Shown piece by piece: positions 18,456 to 27,264 of a DNA stretch of 64,000 nucleotides. Source of the DNA: an uncultured Blautia sp. (GTDB lineage Bacteria; Bacillota; Clostridia; Lachnospirales; Lachnospiraceae). Location of the stretch: contig CAKRPO010000006.1 in assembly GCA_934378195.1 (NCBI GenBank), positions 25,872 through 89,871 of the forward strand, given 5' to 3'. The position numbers and the translations under genes are program-made. Position 1 is the first letter of the stretch; each line of letters begins with the position of its first letter. Below the pieces are notes generated by a model that saw nothing but the letters and a program-made list of their open reading frames with translations, did not search any database and was not told the origin of the DNA.

Positions 18456-19217
18456 GTGAAAAAAATATTCAAAAAGAATCAGGTGATCATCACATCACTG
18501 GCAGTTCTGATCGCAATAGCCGGCTATCTGAATTTTGCAGATGTGGATCTGGGATTTGGAGACAAGGAGGCGAGTACAGACAGCAGCAGTATTCTGGATC
18601 AGGTGGAGTATGATCTGAGTGATGAGACGGCGGTTATGGATGAGAATGCTGATACGGCGACAGAGACAGCGGAAGTGCCGGACAGTGGAAGTACACCAGG
18701 AGAGGCTGTACTGACGGGGGCTTCAGACTTTGCAGCACAGGCAAAGCTTTCCAGAGAACAGGTGCGTTCGCAGAGTAAGGCAGATCTGCAGGAAATCCTG
18801 AATAATACTGAAGTGGGAGATGACCAGAAGCAGGAAGCGGTAAATACCATGGTGCAGATGACCGAAATCTCCGAAAAAGAAGCAGCGGCAGAAATGCTGC
18901 TGGAAGCAAAAGGATTTGAAAATGCAATCGTCAATCTGACAGGAGAGACGGCAGATGTAGTTGTACCACAGACAGATCTGGATGATGCCAAAAGGGCGCA
19001 GATTGAAGATATTGTTAAAAGAAAAACCGGAATCGCACCGGAAAATATTGTGATCACGCCGTTAAATGAAAGTGAGGAAGAGGCATCAGCAGAATCTGTG
19101 GCAGACACAGAGTCCGACAGTGTGGATGGCACATCTGCAGGGCAGGATACAACGGATACATATGACGATCAGGAGACCTCAGGCGAGGACATCGTGACAG
19201 ATGGAATTTATGACTGA
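18456..19217 (+). CDS. spoIIIAH: Stage III sporulation protein AH
   Basis: Mother-cell membrane protein whose extracellular domain binds forespore SpoIIQ. A single N-terminal membrane helix (QVIITSLAVLIAIAGYL) precedes an acidic linker, the conserved YscJ/FliF-like domain (SREQVRSQSKADLQEI ... ENAIVNLTGETADVVV ... ARAQIEDIVKRKTG type), and a long acidic C-terminal tail of about 45 residues. The GTG at 18456 has AGGAG 7 nt before it and is chosen; an ATG at 18441 overlapping the spoIIIAG stop is the alternative. Confidence 0.9.
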   Translation: MKKIFKKNQVIITSLAVLIAIAGYLNFADVDLGFGDKEASTDSSSILDQVEYDLSDETAVMDENADTATETAEVPDSGSTPGEAVLTGASDFAAQAKLSREQVRSQSKADLQEILNNTEVGDDQKQEAVNTMVQMTEISEKEAAAEMLLEAKGFENAIVNLTGETADVVVPQTDLDDAKRAQIEDIVKRKTGIAPENIVITPLNESEEEASAESVADTESDSVDGTSAGQDTTDTYDDQETSGEDIVTDGIYD

Positions 19218-19228
19218 AAAAGATACCT

Positions 19229-19374
19229 GCCCGGTAACTGTTCACAGGGTAGTATCCCGCGAGGTGTTTTGCCATAAATATGGCAAAATCCCGAGACATA
19301 CGGGGCAAAATCCCATCACCGTAGGTGATTTGGAATGGATTTTGACCAAGTTGCTGTGAACGGAGTGAACAGTA
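19229..19374. repeat. Composite palindromic intergenic element
   Basis: Flanked by the inverted pair ACTGTTCAC (19237-19245) and GTGAACAGT (19365-19373). Inside are two perfect hairpins, TTTTGCCATA-AA-TATGGCAAAA (19267-19288) and ATCACC-GTA-GGTGAT (19315-19329), and three GCAAAATCCC-like repeats. No protein start with a ribosome site is seen in it. A shortened relative of its right end lies at 21193-21211. The intergene 19218-19544 (327 nt) also holds a terminator and a promoter. Confidence 0.65.
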
Positions 19375-19377
19375 ACC

Positions 19378-19418
19378 CTGCCCGGACCTCTAAATCCGGG
19401 CAGTTGTGCTGCCTTTTT
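19378..19418 (+). terminator. Terminator-like hairpin before prfC
   Basis: CTGCCCGGA (19378-19386) pairs with TCCGGGCAG (19395-19403); a T-run lies 10 nt beyond at 19413-19418. Probably ends spoIIIA transcription. Confidence 0.6.
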
Positions 19419-19421
19419 TCC

Positions 19422-19451
19422 TTGACATCAGGGTATTCTATATAATAGAAT
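19422..19451 (+). promoter_or_regulatory. Promoter of prfC
   Basis: TTGACA (19422-19427), 18 nt, TAGAAT (19446-19451). A perfect TATAAT at 19441-19446 overlaps this -10 but would have a 13-nt spacer. Confidence 0.55.
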
Positions 19452-19544
19452 AAAAAGTTGTATAGAAATCGGAAAATAGAGAATAAAGAAGAATGGGTAA
19501 CTGTGAAGGAAATGAACAGTTACATAATAGACAGGAGGAAAAAC

Positions 19545-21134
19545 GTGTCTAAGTATGCGAAAGAAATAGAAAAAAGAAGAACCTTTGCCATTATCTCCCA
19601 TCCGGATGCAGGTAAGACTACTCTGACAGAGAAATTCCTGTTGTACGGAGGTGCCATTAATCTGGCCGGAAGTGTTAAGGGTAAAGCAACTGCCCGCCAT
19701 GCAGTATCTGACTGGATGGAAATAGAGAAAGAAAGAGGTATTTCTGTGACCTCTTCCGTACTGCAGTTCCATTATGATGGTTATTGTATCAATATCCTGG
19801 ACACACCGGGACATCAGGATTTCTCCGAGGATACCTACCGTACACTGATGGCTGCGGATTCAGCAGTCATGGTCATTGACGGAAGTAAAGGTGTAGAGGC
19901 ACAGACCAGAAAGCTCTTCAAAGTCTGCGTTATGCGCCACATCCCGATCTTTACTTTTATCAACAAAATGGACAGAGATGCAAATGATACGTTTGATCTT
20001 CTGGATGAAATAGAGAAAGAACTTGGAATCGCCACATGCCCGATCAACTGGCCAATCGGTTCCGGTAAGAAATTCCGTGGTGTTTATGACCGTAATACAC
20101 ACAAAGTCCTGACATTCTCCGATACACAGAAGGGAACCAAGGAAGGTGTGATCGAAGAGATTGATATTGATGATGAACGCCTGAATGACATTGTTGATCC
20201 GGACCAGAGAGAACAGCTGATGGAAGAAATCGAGCTTCTGGACGGCGCAAGTGTGGATTTTGACCAGGAACAGGTAAGCAAAGGAAATATGACACCTGTG
20301 TTCTTTGGTTCTGCACTGACCAACTTTGGTGTGGAGACATTCCTTGAGCATTTCCTTAAGATGACAACTTCTCCGCTTCCACGAGTATCTGATGAGGGTG
20401 AGATTGATCCGATGTCCGATGATTTTTCGGCATTTGTCTTTAAGATTCAGGCAAATATGAACAAAGCTCATCGAGACAGAATTGCATTTATGCGTATCTG
20501 CTCCGGTAAGTTTGATGCATCACAGGAAGTTTATCATGTACAGGGTGACAAGAAGATGCGTCTTCTTCAGCCACAGCAGATGATGGCAGAATCCCGTCAT
20601 GTTGTAGATGAGGCATATGCCGGAGATATCATCGGTGTCTTTGACCCGGGTATTTTCTCGATCGGAGATACAATTTGTGCGCCGGGAAAGAAATTTGCGT
20701 TTGAAGGAATTCCGACCTTTGCACCGGAACATTTTGCACGTGTCCGTCAGATCGACACCATGAAGCGTAAACAGTTTGTCAAGGGAATCAACCAGATCGC
20801 ACAGGAAGGTGCAATCCAGATTTTCCAGGAGTTCAACACCGGTATGGAAGAGATCATCGTAGGTGTTGTTGGTGTCCTGCAGTTTGATGTCCTTAAATAT
20901 CGTCTGGAAAATGAATATAATGTTGAGATACGTCTGGAAAACCTGCCATATGAGCATATCCGCTGGATCGCAAACAAAGAAGAAGTTGACGTTGCAAAGA
21001 TCGTTGGAACTTCTGATATGAAGAAGGTTACAGACCTTAAGGGCAATCCGCTGCTTCTGTTTGTCAATGCATGGAGTGTTGGCATGACTGAAGATCGTAA
21101 TCCGAATCTGGTACTGACAGAATTCAGCAAATAA
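19545..21134 (+). CDS. prfC: Peptide chain release factor 3
   Basis: Translational GTPase that removes RF1/RF2 from the ribosome after peptide release. G1 is SHPDAGKTT (residues 18-26); DTPGHQDFSEDTYRTL (G3) and NKMDRD (G4) follow. The GTG at 19545 is chosen because AGGAGG lies 6 nt before it and it gives 529 aa, the family length; upstream in-frame ATGs at 19458 and 19512 lack a ribosome site. It is monocistronic with its own promoter, inserted between spoIIIAH and the yqhY-nusB block. Confidence 0.95.
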   Translation: MSKYAKEIEKRRTFAIISHPDAGKTTLTEKFLLYGGAINLAGSVKGKATARHAVSDWMEIEKERGISVTSSVLQFHYDGYCINILDTPGHQDFSEDTYRTLMAADSAVMVIDGSKGVEAQTRKLFKVCVMRHIPIFTFINKMDRDANDTFDLLDEIEKELGIATCPINWPIGSGKKFRGVYDRNTHKVLTFSDTQKGTKEGVIEEIDIDDERLNDIVDPDQREQLMEEIELLDGASVDFDQEQVSKGNMTPVFFGSALTNFGVETFLEHFLKMTTSPLPRVSDEGEIDPMSDDFSAFVFKIQANMNKAHRDRIAFMRICSGKFDASQEVYHVQGDKKMRLLQPQQMMAESRHVVDEAYAGDIIGVFDPGIFSIGDTICAPGKKFAFEGIPTFAPEHFARVRQIDTMKRKQFVKGINQIAQEGAIQIFQEFNTGMEEIIVGVVGVLQFDVLKYRLENEYNVEIRLENLPYEHIRWIANKEEVDVAKIVGTSDMKKVTDLKGNPLLLFVNAWSVGMTEDRNPNLVLTEFSK

Positions 21135-21140
21135 AACGCT

Positions 21141-21168
21141 TTTAATTTGTAATCAGATTTGATATACT
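21141..21168 (+). promoter_or_regulatory. Extended -10 promoter of the asp23-like gene
   Basis: TTTAAT (21141-21146), 16 nt, TATACT (21163-21168) with an upstream TGA that makes an extended -10 (TGATATACT). Confidence 0.5.
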
Positions 21169-21192
21169 AAGCCTATGAAATAATTGAAAAAT

Positions 21193-21211
21193 AGTTGCTG
21201 TGAACAGTAAC
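21193..21211. repeat. Short relative of the 19349-19375 repeat end
   Basis: AGTTGCTGTGAACAGTAAC matches the right end of the 19229 element except for one missing 9-nt unit (GGAGTGAAC). It lies in the 5' leader of the asp23-like gene. Confidence 0.5.
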
Positions 21212-21245
21212 GATATTCGATTCGGAATCCGCAGGAGGAATTGAA

Positions 21246-21632
21246 ATGGCAGAAAAAAGAACAACTTATAAATTACAGGATGTAGGAGGAATCGGTGAAG
21301 TCAAGATCGCCGATGAAGTCGTAACCGTTATCGCAGGACTTGCTGCTACAGAAGTGGAAGGAGTTGCTTCCATGGAAGGCAATATCACCAATGAACTGGT
21401 AAGCAAGCTGGGAGTCAAGAATCTTTCCAAGGGTGTTAAGGTAACTGTACTGGAAGGTGTGGTTACAGTAGATCTTACCCTGAATATCGAATTTGGCAAG
21501 AATATCCTGGAAGTCAGCAAGAAGGTTCAGGATAAGGTAAAATCATCCATCGAGAATATGACAGGCCTGGAAGTTGCAGATGTAAACATCCGCATCGCAG
21601 GTGTTGATATGGAGAATGAGAAAGACAAGTAA
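21246..21632 (+). CDS. Asp23/Gls24 family protein (YqhY-like)
   Basis: A 128-aa alkaline-shock/Gls24-type protein. The family pattern is clear: GEVKIADEVVTVIAGLAATEVEGV at the N-terminus (given here in two halves, GEVKIADEVV and AGLAATEVEGV), then a VTVDLTLNIEFG segment, VQDKVKSSIENMTGL and VNIRIAGVDM at the end. In Bacillus subtilis the equivalent YqhY lies before nusB and affects acetyl-CoA carboxylase; the same position here supports orthology. The ribosome site GCAGGAGG is strong. Confidence 0.9.
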   Translation: MAEKRTTYKLQDVGGIGEVKIADEVVTVIAGLAATEVEGVASMEGNITNELVSKLGVKNLSKGVKVTVLEGVVTVDLTLNIEFGKNILEVSKKVQDKVKSSIENMTGLEVADVNIRIAGVDMENEKDK

Positions 21633-21653
21633 GAGTAACTAAGAGCAACCAGA

Positions 21654-21684
21654 AAAAGGAAAGTGTTTCTTTCCTTTTTTCTTT
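21654..21684 (+). terminator. Intrinsic terminator between asp23-like gene and nusB
   Basis: AAAAGGAAAG (21654-21663) pairs with CTTTCCTTTT (21669-21678), followed by T-rich sequence. It ends only 10 nt before nusB, so it may attenuate the downstream operon rather than end it. Confidence 0.8.
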
Positions 21685-21694
21685 AGGAGGAAAC

Positions 21695-22237
21695 ATGCGA
21701 AGAAGCGAACAGAGAGAACATATTTTTAAACTGCTGTTTATGACACAGTTTAATTCTGAAAATGAGATGTCAGATCAGGTTTCCATGTACTTTGATACAC
21801 TTGGAGAGCTGGAAGAAAAAGATCAGAAAGAAATACAGGCAAAGTATCAGCACATTCTGGAACATCTGGATGAGATTGACCAGATTTTGAATGATTACAG
21901 CCGTGGATGGAAGACTACACGTATGAACCGTGTGGATCTGACTGCACTGCGTCTGGCAGTATATGAAATGAAAATGGATGATAATGTACCGGTTGGCGTT
22001 GCAATCAACGAAGCAGTCGAACTTGCCAAACTTTTTGGCGGTGAAGATTCCGGTTCATTTGTCAATGGTATCCTTGGCAAGATTGCCAGCGGAAAGAAAG
22101 ATTCCGGCGAAGAGCACAAAAGACCGCGTCGTCAGACTCATTCTGCAAAGATCATTATCCGTTCGTCCAGGAAAGATGCCAAAGACTCCAAAGAGCATAA
22201 AGAACAGCAGAAAGCGTCCGAAGAAAGCGCAGAATAA
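21695..22237 (+). CDS. nusB: Transcription antitermination factor NusB
   Basis: Binds boxA RNA with NusE and promotes rRNA antitermination. The all-helical NusB domain fills residues 1-135: start MRRSEQREHIFKLLFM, then RVDLTALRLAVYEM, and VPVGVAINEAVELAKLFGGEDSGSFVNGILG (read here as VGVAINEAVELAKLFG and SGSFVNGILG). The protein has 180 aa, about 40 longer than usual, because of a Lys/Arg/Glu-rich tail (HKRPRRQTHSAK ... QQKASEESAE) that looks disordered and may bind RNA. The ATG follows TTTAGGAGG. It heads the xseA-xseB-ispA-dxs-tlyA string; folD, found here in Bacillus subtilis, is absent. Confidence 0.94.
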   Translation: MRRSEQREHIFKLLFMTQFNSENEMSDQVSMYFDTLGELEEKDQKEIQAKYQHILEHLDEIDQILNDYSRGWKTTRMNRVDLTALRLAVYEMKMDDNVPVGVAINEAVELAKLFGGEDSGSFVNGILGKIASGKKDSGEEHKRPRRQTHSAKIIIRSSRKDAKDSKEHKEQQKASEESAE

Positions 22238-22239
22238 GA

Positions 22240-23451
22240 ATGAAAAATATTTTTTCAGTAGGGCAGATCAATCGATATGTCAAAAATATGTTCACGCAGG
22301 ATTTTATTCTGCAGAAAATCTATGTAAAGGGTGAAGTATCCAACTGCAAATATCATACCAGCGGACATATTTATTTTTCACTGAAGGATGAGACAGGAGT
22401 TCTTTCCTGTGTAATGTTTGCCGGACACCGCAGAGGACTGGCATTCCGCATGAAAGACGGAGACCGTGTTGTTGTAGGCGGTGCAGTAGACGTATATGAG
22501 AGAGACGGCAGATATCAGCTATACGCCAGGGAGATTACGCTCGAAGGTGCAGGTGCACTTTATGAGCGTTTTCTGGCACTGAAAGCAGAATTAGAAGAGA
22601 TGGGGATGTTTGCACAGGAATACAAGCAGCCCATACCGGCTTATGTACGAAGACTTGGTGTTGTTACGGCACCGACTGGTGCAGCGGTACAGGATATCCG
22701 CAATATTTCGCTCAGGCGTAATCCGTATCTGCAGATCATACTGTATCCGGCACTTGTCCAGGGAGAAGGCGCAGCGGACAGCATCGTACAGGGAATCCAT
22801 ATGCTGGATAAGGCAGATGTGGACGTGATTATTGTCGGACGTGGAGGCGGTTCGATCGAAGATCTCTGGGCGTTTAATGAAGAAAAAGTTGCCAGAGCGA
22901 TCTTTGAATGTCAGACACCGGTCATTTCTGCAGTAGGGCATGAGACGGATTTTACGATTGCTGATTTTGTTGCGGATCTTCGTGCACCGACACCATCAGC
23001 GGCGGCAGAGCTCGCGGTGGCAGATTTCAGACAGACGCTGCAGAGTATCAATGGTTTCAGAGACCGGATACAGCGTGGAATGCTGCGTAAGACAGAGATT
23101 ACACGGACATTGCTGGAACAGTATCAGTTGCGGTTTCAGTACCTGAATCCGGAAGCGAAGCTTCGGGACAACAGACAGCGCATTGCAGATCTTGATGAAA
23201 GAATTCGAAGGATGATGAAGAATCGTCTGGCAGAAGAAAGACACACGTTGGGAATCTATCTGGAACGATACAGAGGATTATCACCGTTATACAAATTAAA
23301 TCAGGGATATTCTTTTGTTGCGGATAAGGATGGCAACGGAATCACATCTACACAGCAGGTGCATTCCGGAGATCTTGTGGAGATTTCTGTGACAGATGGT
23401 GTGATCGAGGCAGAAGTGCGCAGCAGCAGGAAGGAAGACTGGAATAAATGA
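22240..23451 (+). CDS. xseA: Exodeoxyribonuclease VII large subunit
   Basis: Large subunit of the single-strand exonuclease ExoVII. An N-terminal OB-fold (IYVKGEVSNCKYHTSGHIYF) binds DNA, the catalytic domain has TAPTGAAVQDI, GRGGGSIEDLWAFN and VGHETDFTIADFVAD, and a helical coiled region and small C-terminal domain follow. The 403-aa length is normal. It starts 2 nt after nusB and overlaps xseB by ATGA. Confidence 0.96.
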   Translation: MKNIFSVGQINRYVKNMFTQDFILQKIYVKGEVSNCKYHTSGHIYFSLKDETGVLSCVMFAGHRRGLAFRMKDGDRVVVGGAVDVYERDGRYQLYAREITLEGAGALYERFLALKAELEEMGMFAQEYKQPIPAYVRRLGVVTAPTGAAVQDIRNISLRRNPYLQIILYPALVQGEGAADSIVQGIHMLDKADVDVIIVGRGGGSIEDLWAFNEEKVARAIFECQTPVISAVGHETDFTIADFVADLRAPTPSAAAELAVADFRQTLQSINGFRDRIQRGMLRKTEITRTLLEQYQLRFQYLNPEAKLRDNRQRIADLDERIRRMMKNRLAEERHTLGIYLERYRGLSPLYKLNQGYSFVADKDGNGITSTQQVHSGDLVEISVTDGVIEAEVRSSRKEDWNK

Positions 23452-23678
23452 CAGAACAGATTCAAAAAACAGATACACAGGATAAAGAGATTGAAGAAGT
23501 CTTTCAGGAACTGGACACCATTGCTGAAAAGCTGGAAAGTGGTGAGACATCACTGGAGGATTCTTTTCGTTTATACAAAAAAGGCATGGAGCTTCTGAAA
23601 TACTGCAGTGACAGACTGGACACTGTAGAAAAGAAGATGCTTCAGATGGATGAGGATGGAATATTACGTGAATTTTAA
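23448..23678 (+). CDS. xseB: Exodeoxyribonuclease VII small subunit
   Basis: A 76-aa helical subunit that wraps the XseA coiled region. The conserved pattern ELDTIAEKLESGETSLEDSF...YKKGMELLKYC is complete. Translation is coupled to xseA by ATGA, and the 3' end overlaps the ispA start region. Confidence 0.94.
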   Translation: MTEQIQKTDTQDKEIEEVFQELDTIAEKLESGETSLEDSFRLYKKGMELLKYCSDRLDTVEKKMLQMDEDGILREF

Positions 23679-24555
23679 AGAAAAATTACAGCAGAGAACT
23701 GATTATGCAGAAGAAGTAGTTCGCAGATGGTTACCAGTGGAAGAGGGATTCTCTACGACGATGGCACAGGCTATAAATTACAGTATGTGTGCCGGTGGTA
23801 AGAGACTGCGGCCAATCCTTCTTCTTGAGACATTGCGGCTGTTTGATGGCGATGAGAAGCTTGCTGAGCCGTTTATGGCAGGAATCGAAATGATTCATAC
23901 GCATTCTCTGATCCACGATGATCTTCCTGCAATCGACAATGACGATTATCGCCGTGGACGTCTGACTACACATAAGATATACGGGGAAGCCATGGGCGTG
24001 CTGAGTGGTGTTACACTTTTGAATTATGCTTATGAGACAATGTTTCGTGCATTTGACCTGACAGAGGATAAGGACAGGGTAATTCGAGCAGTTCGTATTA
24101 TGGCACAGAAGACCGGCATTTATGGTATGCTCGGCGGACAGAGTGTGGATGTGGAGAATGATGGTAAACCACTGGAAAAAGAGTTGTTGGACTACATTTA
24201 TGAACATAAGACATCGGCGCTGATCGAGGCATCTATGATGGCAGGCGCTGTTCTTGCCGGAGCGGATGAAGAGAAAACAGCCATGATCGAGGAAGCTGCG
24301 TCTGCTATTGGACTCGCTTTCCAGATTCAGGATGATATTCTGGATGTGACCAGCACCAGTGAGGAACTGGGCAAGCCGGTCCACAGTGACGAAAAAAACA
24401 ACAAAGTCACTTATGTGACTCTTTTCGGGGTAGAGAAAGCATCTGAACAGGTCAGAGAACTTTCTGAAAGAGCCCTGGCAGTTCTGGACAGACTGAATAA
24501 TAAAAATGAGTTCCTGAGAGAGCTTGTCATGGAGATGGCGAGTCGAAGGAAATGA
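23668..24555 (+). CDS. ispA: Polyprenyl (farnesyl/geranyl) diphosphate synthase
   Basis: Condenses IPP with DMAPP/GPP to make farnesyl diphosphate. The first Asp-rich motif is HDDLPAIDNDD and the second is QIQDDILD; both are intact, and GGKRLRP lies upstream. The start is ambiguous: ATGs at 23650 and 23656 have no spaced ribosome site, while GTG at 23668 (giving MNFKEKLQQR, the usual N-terminus) has TGAGGA about 12 nt upstream and is preferred. It overlaps xseB and precedes dxs, an isoprenoid pair conserved in Firmicutes. Confidence 0.93.
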   Translation: MNFKEKLQQRTDYAEEVVRRWLPVEEGFSTTMAQAINYSMCAGGKRLRPILLLETLRLFDGDEKLAEPFMAGIEMIHTHSLIHDDLPAIDNDDYRRGRLTTHKIYGEAMGVLSGVTLLNYAYETMFRAFDLTEDKDRVIRAVRIMAQKTGIYGMLGGQSVDVENDGKPLEKELLDYIYEHKTSALIEASMMAGAVLAGADEEKTAMIEEAASAIGLAFQIQDDILDVTSTSEELGKPVHSDEKNNKVTYVTLFGVEKASEQVRELSERALAVLDRLNNKNEFLRELVMEMASRRK

Positions 24556-24571
24556 AAGAGGGATACAAAGG

Positions 24572-26434
24572 ATGTTGGAAAAGATCAATAAGCCTAATGA
24601 TATACACAAGATAGCTTTGGCGGATTTTCCACAGCTTGCGGATGAGATCAGACAGTTTCTGATTGAATCGGTCAGTCAGACGGGTGGTCATCTGGCATCA
24701 AATCTGGGTGTGGTAGAGCTGACGCTGGCTCTGCATAATGTGCTGGATCTGCCACAGGACAAAATTATATGGGATGTAGGGCATCAGGCATATACACATA
24801 AGATTCTGACCGGAAGAAAAGATGGATTTAAGAATCTCCGTAAAGAAGGCGGAATGAGCGGCTTCCCGAAGCGGGGAGAGAGCGATTGTGATGCATTTGA
24901 TGCGGGACACAGTTCGGATTCTATTTCTGCAGGTCTTGGTTATGTAAGAGCCCGTGACCTGTTGGGACAGAAGCACCGTGTGGTATCTGTGATCGGCGAT
25001 GGTGCACTGACCGGAGGTATGGCATATGAGGCACTGAATAATGCAGCAGAGCTGAAGACGAACTTTATCATCGTGCTCAACGACAATAACATGTCCATTT
25101 CCAAGAATGTTGGCGGAATGTCCTCTTATCTGAGCGCGTTGCGTACAGCAGAAGCTTATACAGGAATGAAGCTGAATGCCACCAAGATGCTCAAAAAGAT
25201 TCCAAAAGTTGGTACGGCTGTTGTCGATACTATGCGTAAGACCAAGAGCAGCATCAAGCAGCTGATCATACCGGGAATGCTTTTTGAAAATATGGGATTG
25301 ACTTATCTGGGACCGGTGGATGGCCATAATATGCGCCAGATGATGAAGCTTTTTAATGAAGCAAAACGAGTGGAGGGTCCGGTAATCGTTCATGTGTTGA
25401 CCCAGAAGGGAAGGGGATATGCACCGGCAAGCCTTCATCCGGATCAGTTTCATGGCACAGGGCCATTTGACATACAGACCGGCAGACAGCTTTCGGTGAA
25501 GAAAGGCCCGACTTATACAGATGTATTTTCGAAGACAATGGTAAAACTTGGGAAAGAGAACCCAAAGCTGGTTGGTATTACAGCGGCCATGAAAGAAGGA
25601 ACCGGGCTGAAAGAGTTCGAAAAGGCCTTTCCGGACAGACTTTTTGATGTCGGGATCGCAGAGGAACATGCAGTAAGTTTTGCTGCAGGTCTTGCACTTG
25701 GTGGAGTGACACCAGTAGTTGCAATCTATTCATCATTCCTTCAGAGAGCTGTAGATCAGATGCTCCATGATGTCTGTATGCAGAATCTGCATGTAGTCTT
25801 TGCAATAGATCGCGCAGGACTTGTTGGAGCAGACGGAGAGACACATCAGGGAAATTTTGATCTGTCATATCTGACAATGATGCCAAATATGACTGTTATG
25901 GCACCAAAGAATGGCAGAGAGCTGGAAAAAATGCTGGAGTTTGCTGTCCATGCGGCCGGACCGTGCGCAATACGCTATCCAAAGGGTAGCGCTTATCAGG
26001 GAATGGAAGAATATGACAGCCCGATACGCTATGGTAAGAGCGAAATCCTTTATCATGGAGAGAAGACAGCAATTTTGTCTGTCGGAAGCATGACGGAAGT
26101 CTGTGAACAGGTATATAAAGAACTGAAAAACAAAGGAAAAAATCCTACATTTGTAAATGCAAGATTTGTGAAGCCTCTTGATACAGAGCTTCTTGATGAA
26201 CTTGCAAAAAATCATAAACTATTCGTAACAGTAGAAGAAAATGTCAAAAACGGTGGATTTGGTGAACACGTGGCGGCTTATATGGAAGCCTGTCATCCGG
26301 AAGTACGTGTGCTTCCAATCGCAATCTGGAACCGTTTTGTAGAGCATGGAGAAGTTGCAAGCCTGAGAGCCAGAATTGGCCTTTCAGCACCGGATATTCT
26401 CGATGCGATAGAGGAATATGAGGAGCAGGAATGA
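24572..26434 (+). CDS. dxs: 1-deoxy-D-xylulose-5-phosphate synthase
   Basis: Makes DXP from pyruvate and glyceraldehyde 3-phosphate, the first step of the MEP isoprenoid pathway, with thiamine diphosphate. Visible motifs: GHQAYTHKILTGR, the TPP motif GDGALTGGMAYEALNNA with LNDNNMSISKNVG, and the transketolase pyrimidine-binding part EEHAVSFAAGLALGG. It has 620 aa. The ATG at 24572 is chosen after AAAGAGGG; the frame is open a little upstream but has no site. It overlaps tlyA by ATGA. Confidence 0.96.
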   Translation: MLEKINKPNDIHKIALADFPQLADEIRQFLIESVSQTGGHLASNLGVVELTLALHNVLDLPQDKIIWDVGHQAYTHKILTGRKDGFKNLRKEGGMSGFPKRGESDCDAFDAGHSSDSISAGLGYVRARDLLGQKHRVVSVIGDGALTGGMAYEALNNAAELKTNFIIVLNDNNMSISKNVGGMSSYLSALRTAEAYTGMKLNATKMLKKIPKVGTAVVDTMRKTKSSIKQLIIPGMLFENMGLTYLGPVDGHNMRQMMKLFNEAKRVEGPVIVHVLTQKGRGYAPASLHPDQFHGTGPFDIQTGRQLSVKKGPTYTDVFSKTMVKLGKENPKLVGITAAMKEGTGLKEFEKAFPDRLFDVGIAEEHAVSFAAGLALGGVTPVVAIYSSFLQRAVDQMLHDVCMQNLHVVFAIDRAGLVGADGETHQGNFDLSYLTMMPNMTVMAPKNGRELEKMLEFAVHAAGPCAIRYPKGSAYQGMEEYDSPIRYGKSEILYHGEKTAILSVGSMTEVCEQVYKELKNKGKNPTFVNARFVKPLDTELLDELAKNHKLFVTVEENVKNGGFGEHVAAYMEACHPEVRVLPIAIWNRFVEHGEVASLRARIGLSAPDILDAIEEYEEQE

Positions 26435-27240
26435 AGAAAAGACTGGATCTTTTGATGGTAGAGCGTGCACTTGCACCTTCCAGAGAGAAAGCAAAAGCAT
26501 ATATCATGTCCGGAGATGTCTATGTAGACGGACAGAAAGAAGATAAAGCGGGAACAATGTTCAAGGAGGACGTAAAGATCGAAGTCCGTGGAAATACACT
26601 TCCATATGTAAGCCGTGGAGGACTGAAACTGGAAAAGGCTATGAATCATTTTGGAGTTTCTCTCGATGGCAAAGTATGTATGGATGTTGGTGCGTCCACC
26701 GGTGGATTTACGGACTGTATGCTGCAAAATGGCGCAGTGAAGGTATATTCTATCGATGTCGGCTATGGACAGCTTGACTGGAAACTGCGCAACGATTCGC
26801 GTGTTGTGTGCATGGAAAAGACCAATATCCGTTATGTGCTTCCGGAGAATATTGCAGAACCGGCACAGTTTTCATCCATTGATGTATCTTTTATTTCACT
26901 GACAAAGGTTTTACTTCCGGTACGGAATCTGCTGACTGAAGATGGAGAGATTGTATGTCTGATCAAACCGCAGTTTGAAGCAGGAAGAGAAAAAGTAGGC
27001 AAGAAAGGTGTTGTCCGTGACCCGGCCGTACATCTGGAAGTGATCGAGAAAGTGATCGCTTATGCATCCACGATTGCAATGGAGCCTTGTCACCTTTCGT
27101 TTTCACCGATCAAAGGACCAGAGGGTAATATCGAATATCTGCTTCACTTAAAGAAAAGACCGGAAGGTGAAGTGATCCAGTCATCTCTTGAGGTGACACC
27201 TGAGGCTGTTGTGCAGGAGGCACACAGTCAGCTGGATTAA
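26431..27240 (+). CDS. tlyA: TlyA family rRNA 2'-O-methyltransferase (hemolysin A-like)
   Basis: A 269-aa protein with an N-terminal S4 RNA-binding domain (KRLDLLMVERALAPSREKAK) and an FtsJ-like SAM methyltransferase domain (CMDVGASTGGFTDCMLQNGA). In other bacteria TlyA methylates rRNA; the Bacillus homologue at this locus is YqxC. Coupled to dxs by the ATGA overlap and followed by nadK 24 nt later. Confidence 0.93.
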   Translation: MKKRLDLLMVERALAPSREKAKAYIMSGDVYVDGQKEDKAGTMFKEDVKIEVRGNTLPYVSRGGLKLEKAMNHFGVSLDGKVCMDVGASTGGFTDCMLQNGAVKVYSIDVGYGQLDWKLRNDSRVVCMEKTNIRYVLPENIAEPAQFSSIDVSFISLTKVLLPVRNLLTEDGEIVCLIKPQFEAGREKVGKKGVVRDPAVHLEVIEKVIAYASTIAMEPCHLSFSPIKGPEGNIEYLLHLKKRPEGEVIQSSLEVTPEAVVQEAHSQLD

Positions 27241-27264
27241 CCAGATAAGGAAGGCTTAGGGGAG

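Noticed and set aside
19229..19374. CRISPR array
   Set aside because: Repeats are short, irregular and palindromic; there is no regular repeat-spacer pattern and no cas gene.
24698..25669. Long - strand open frame opposite dxs
   Set aside because: Antisense to a certain gene; no known motifs.
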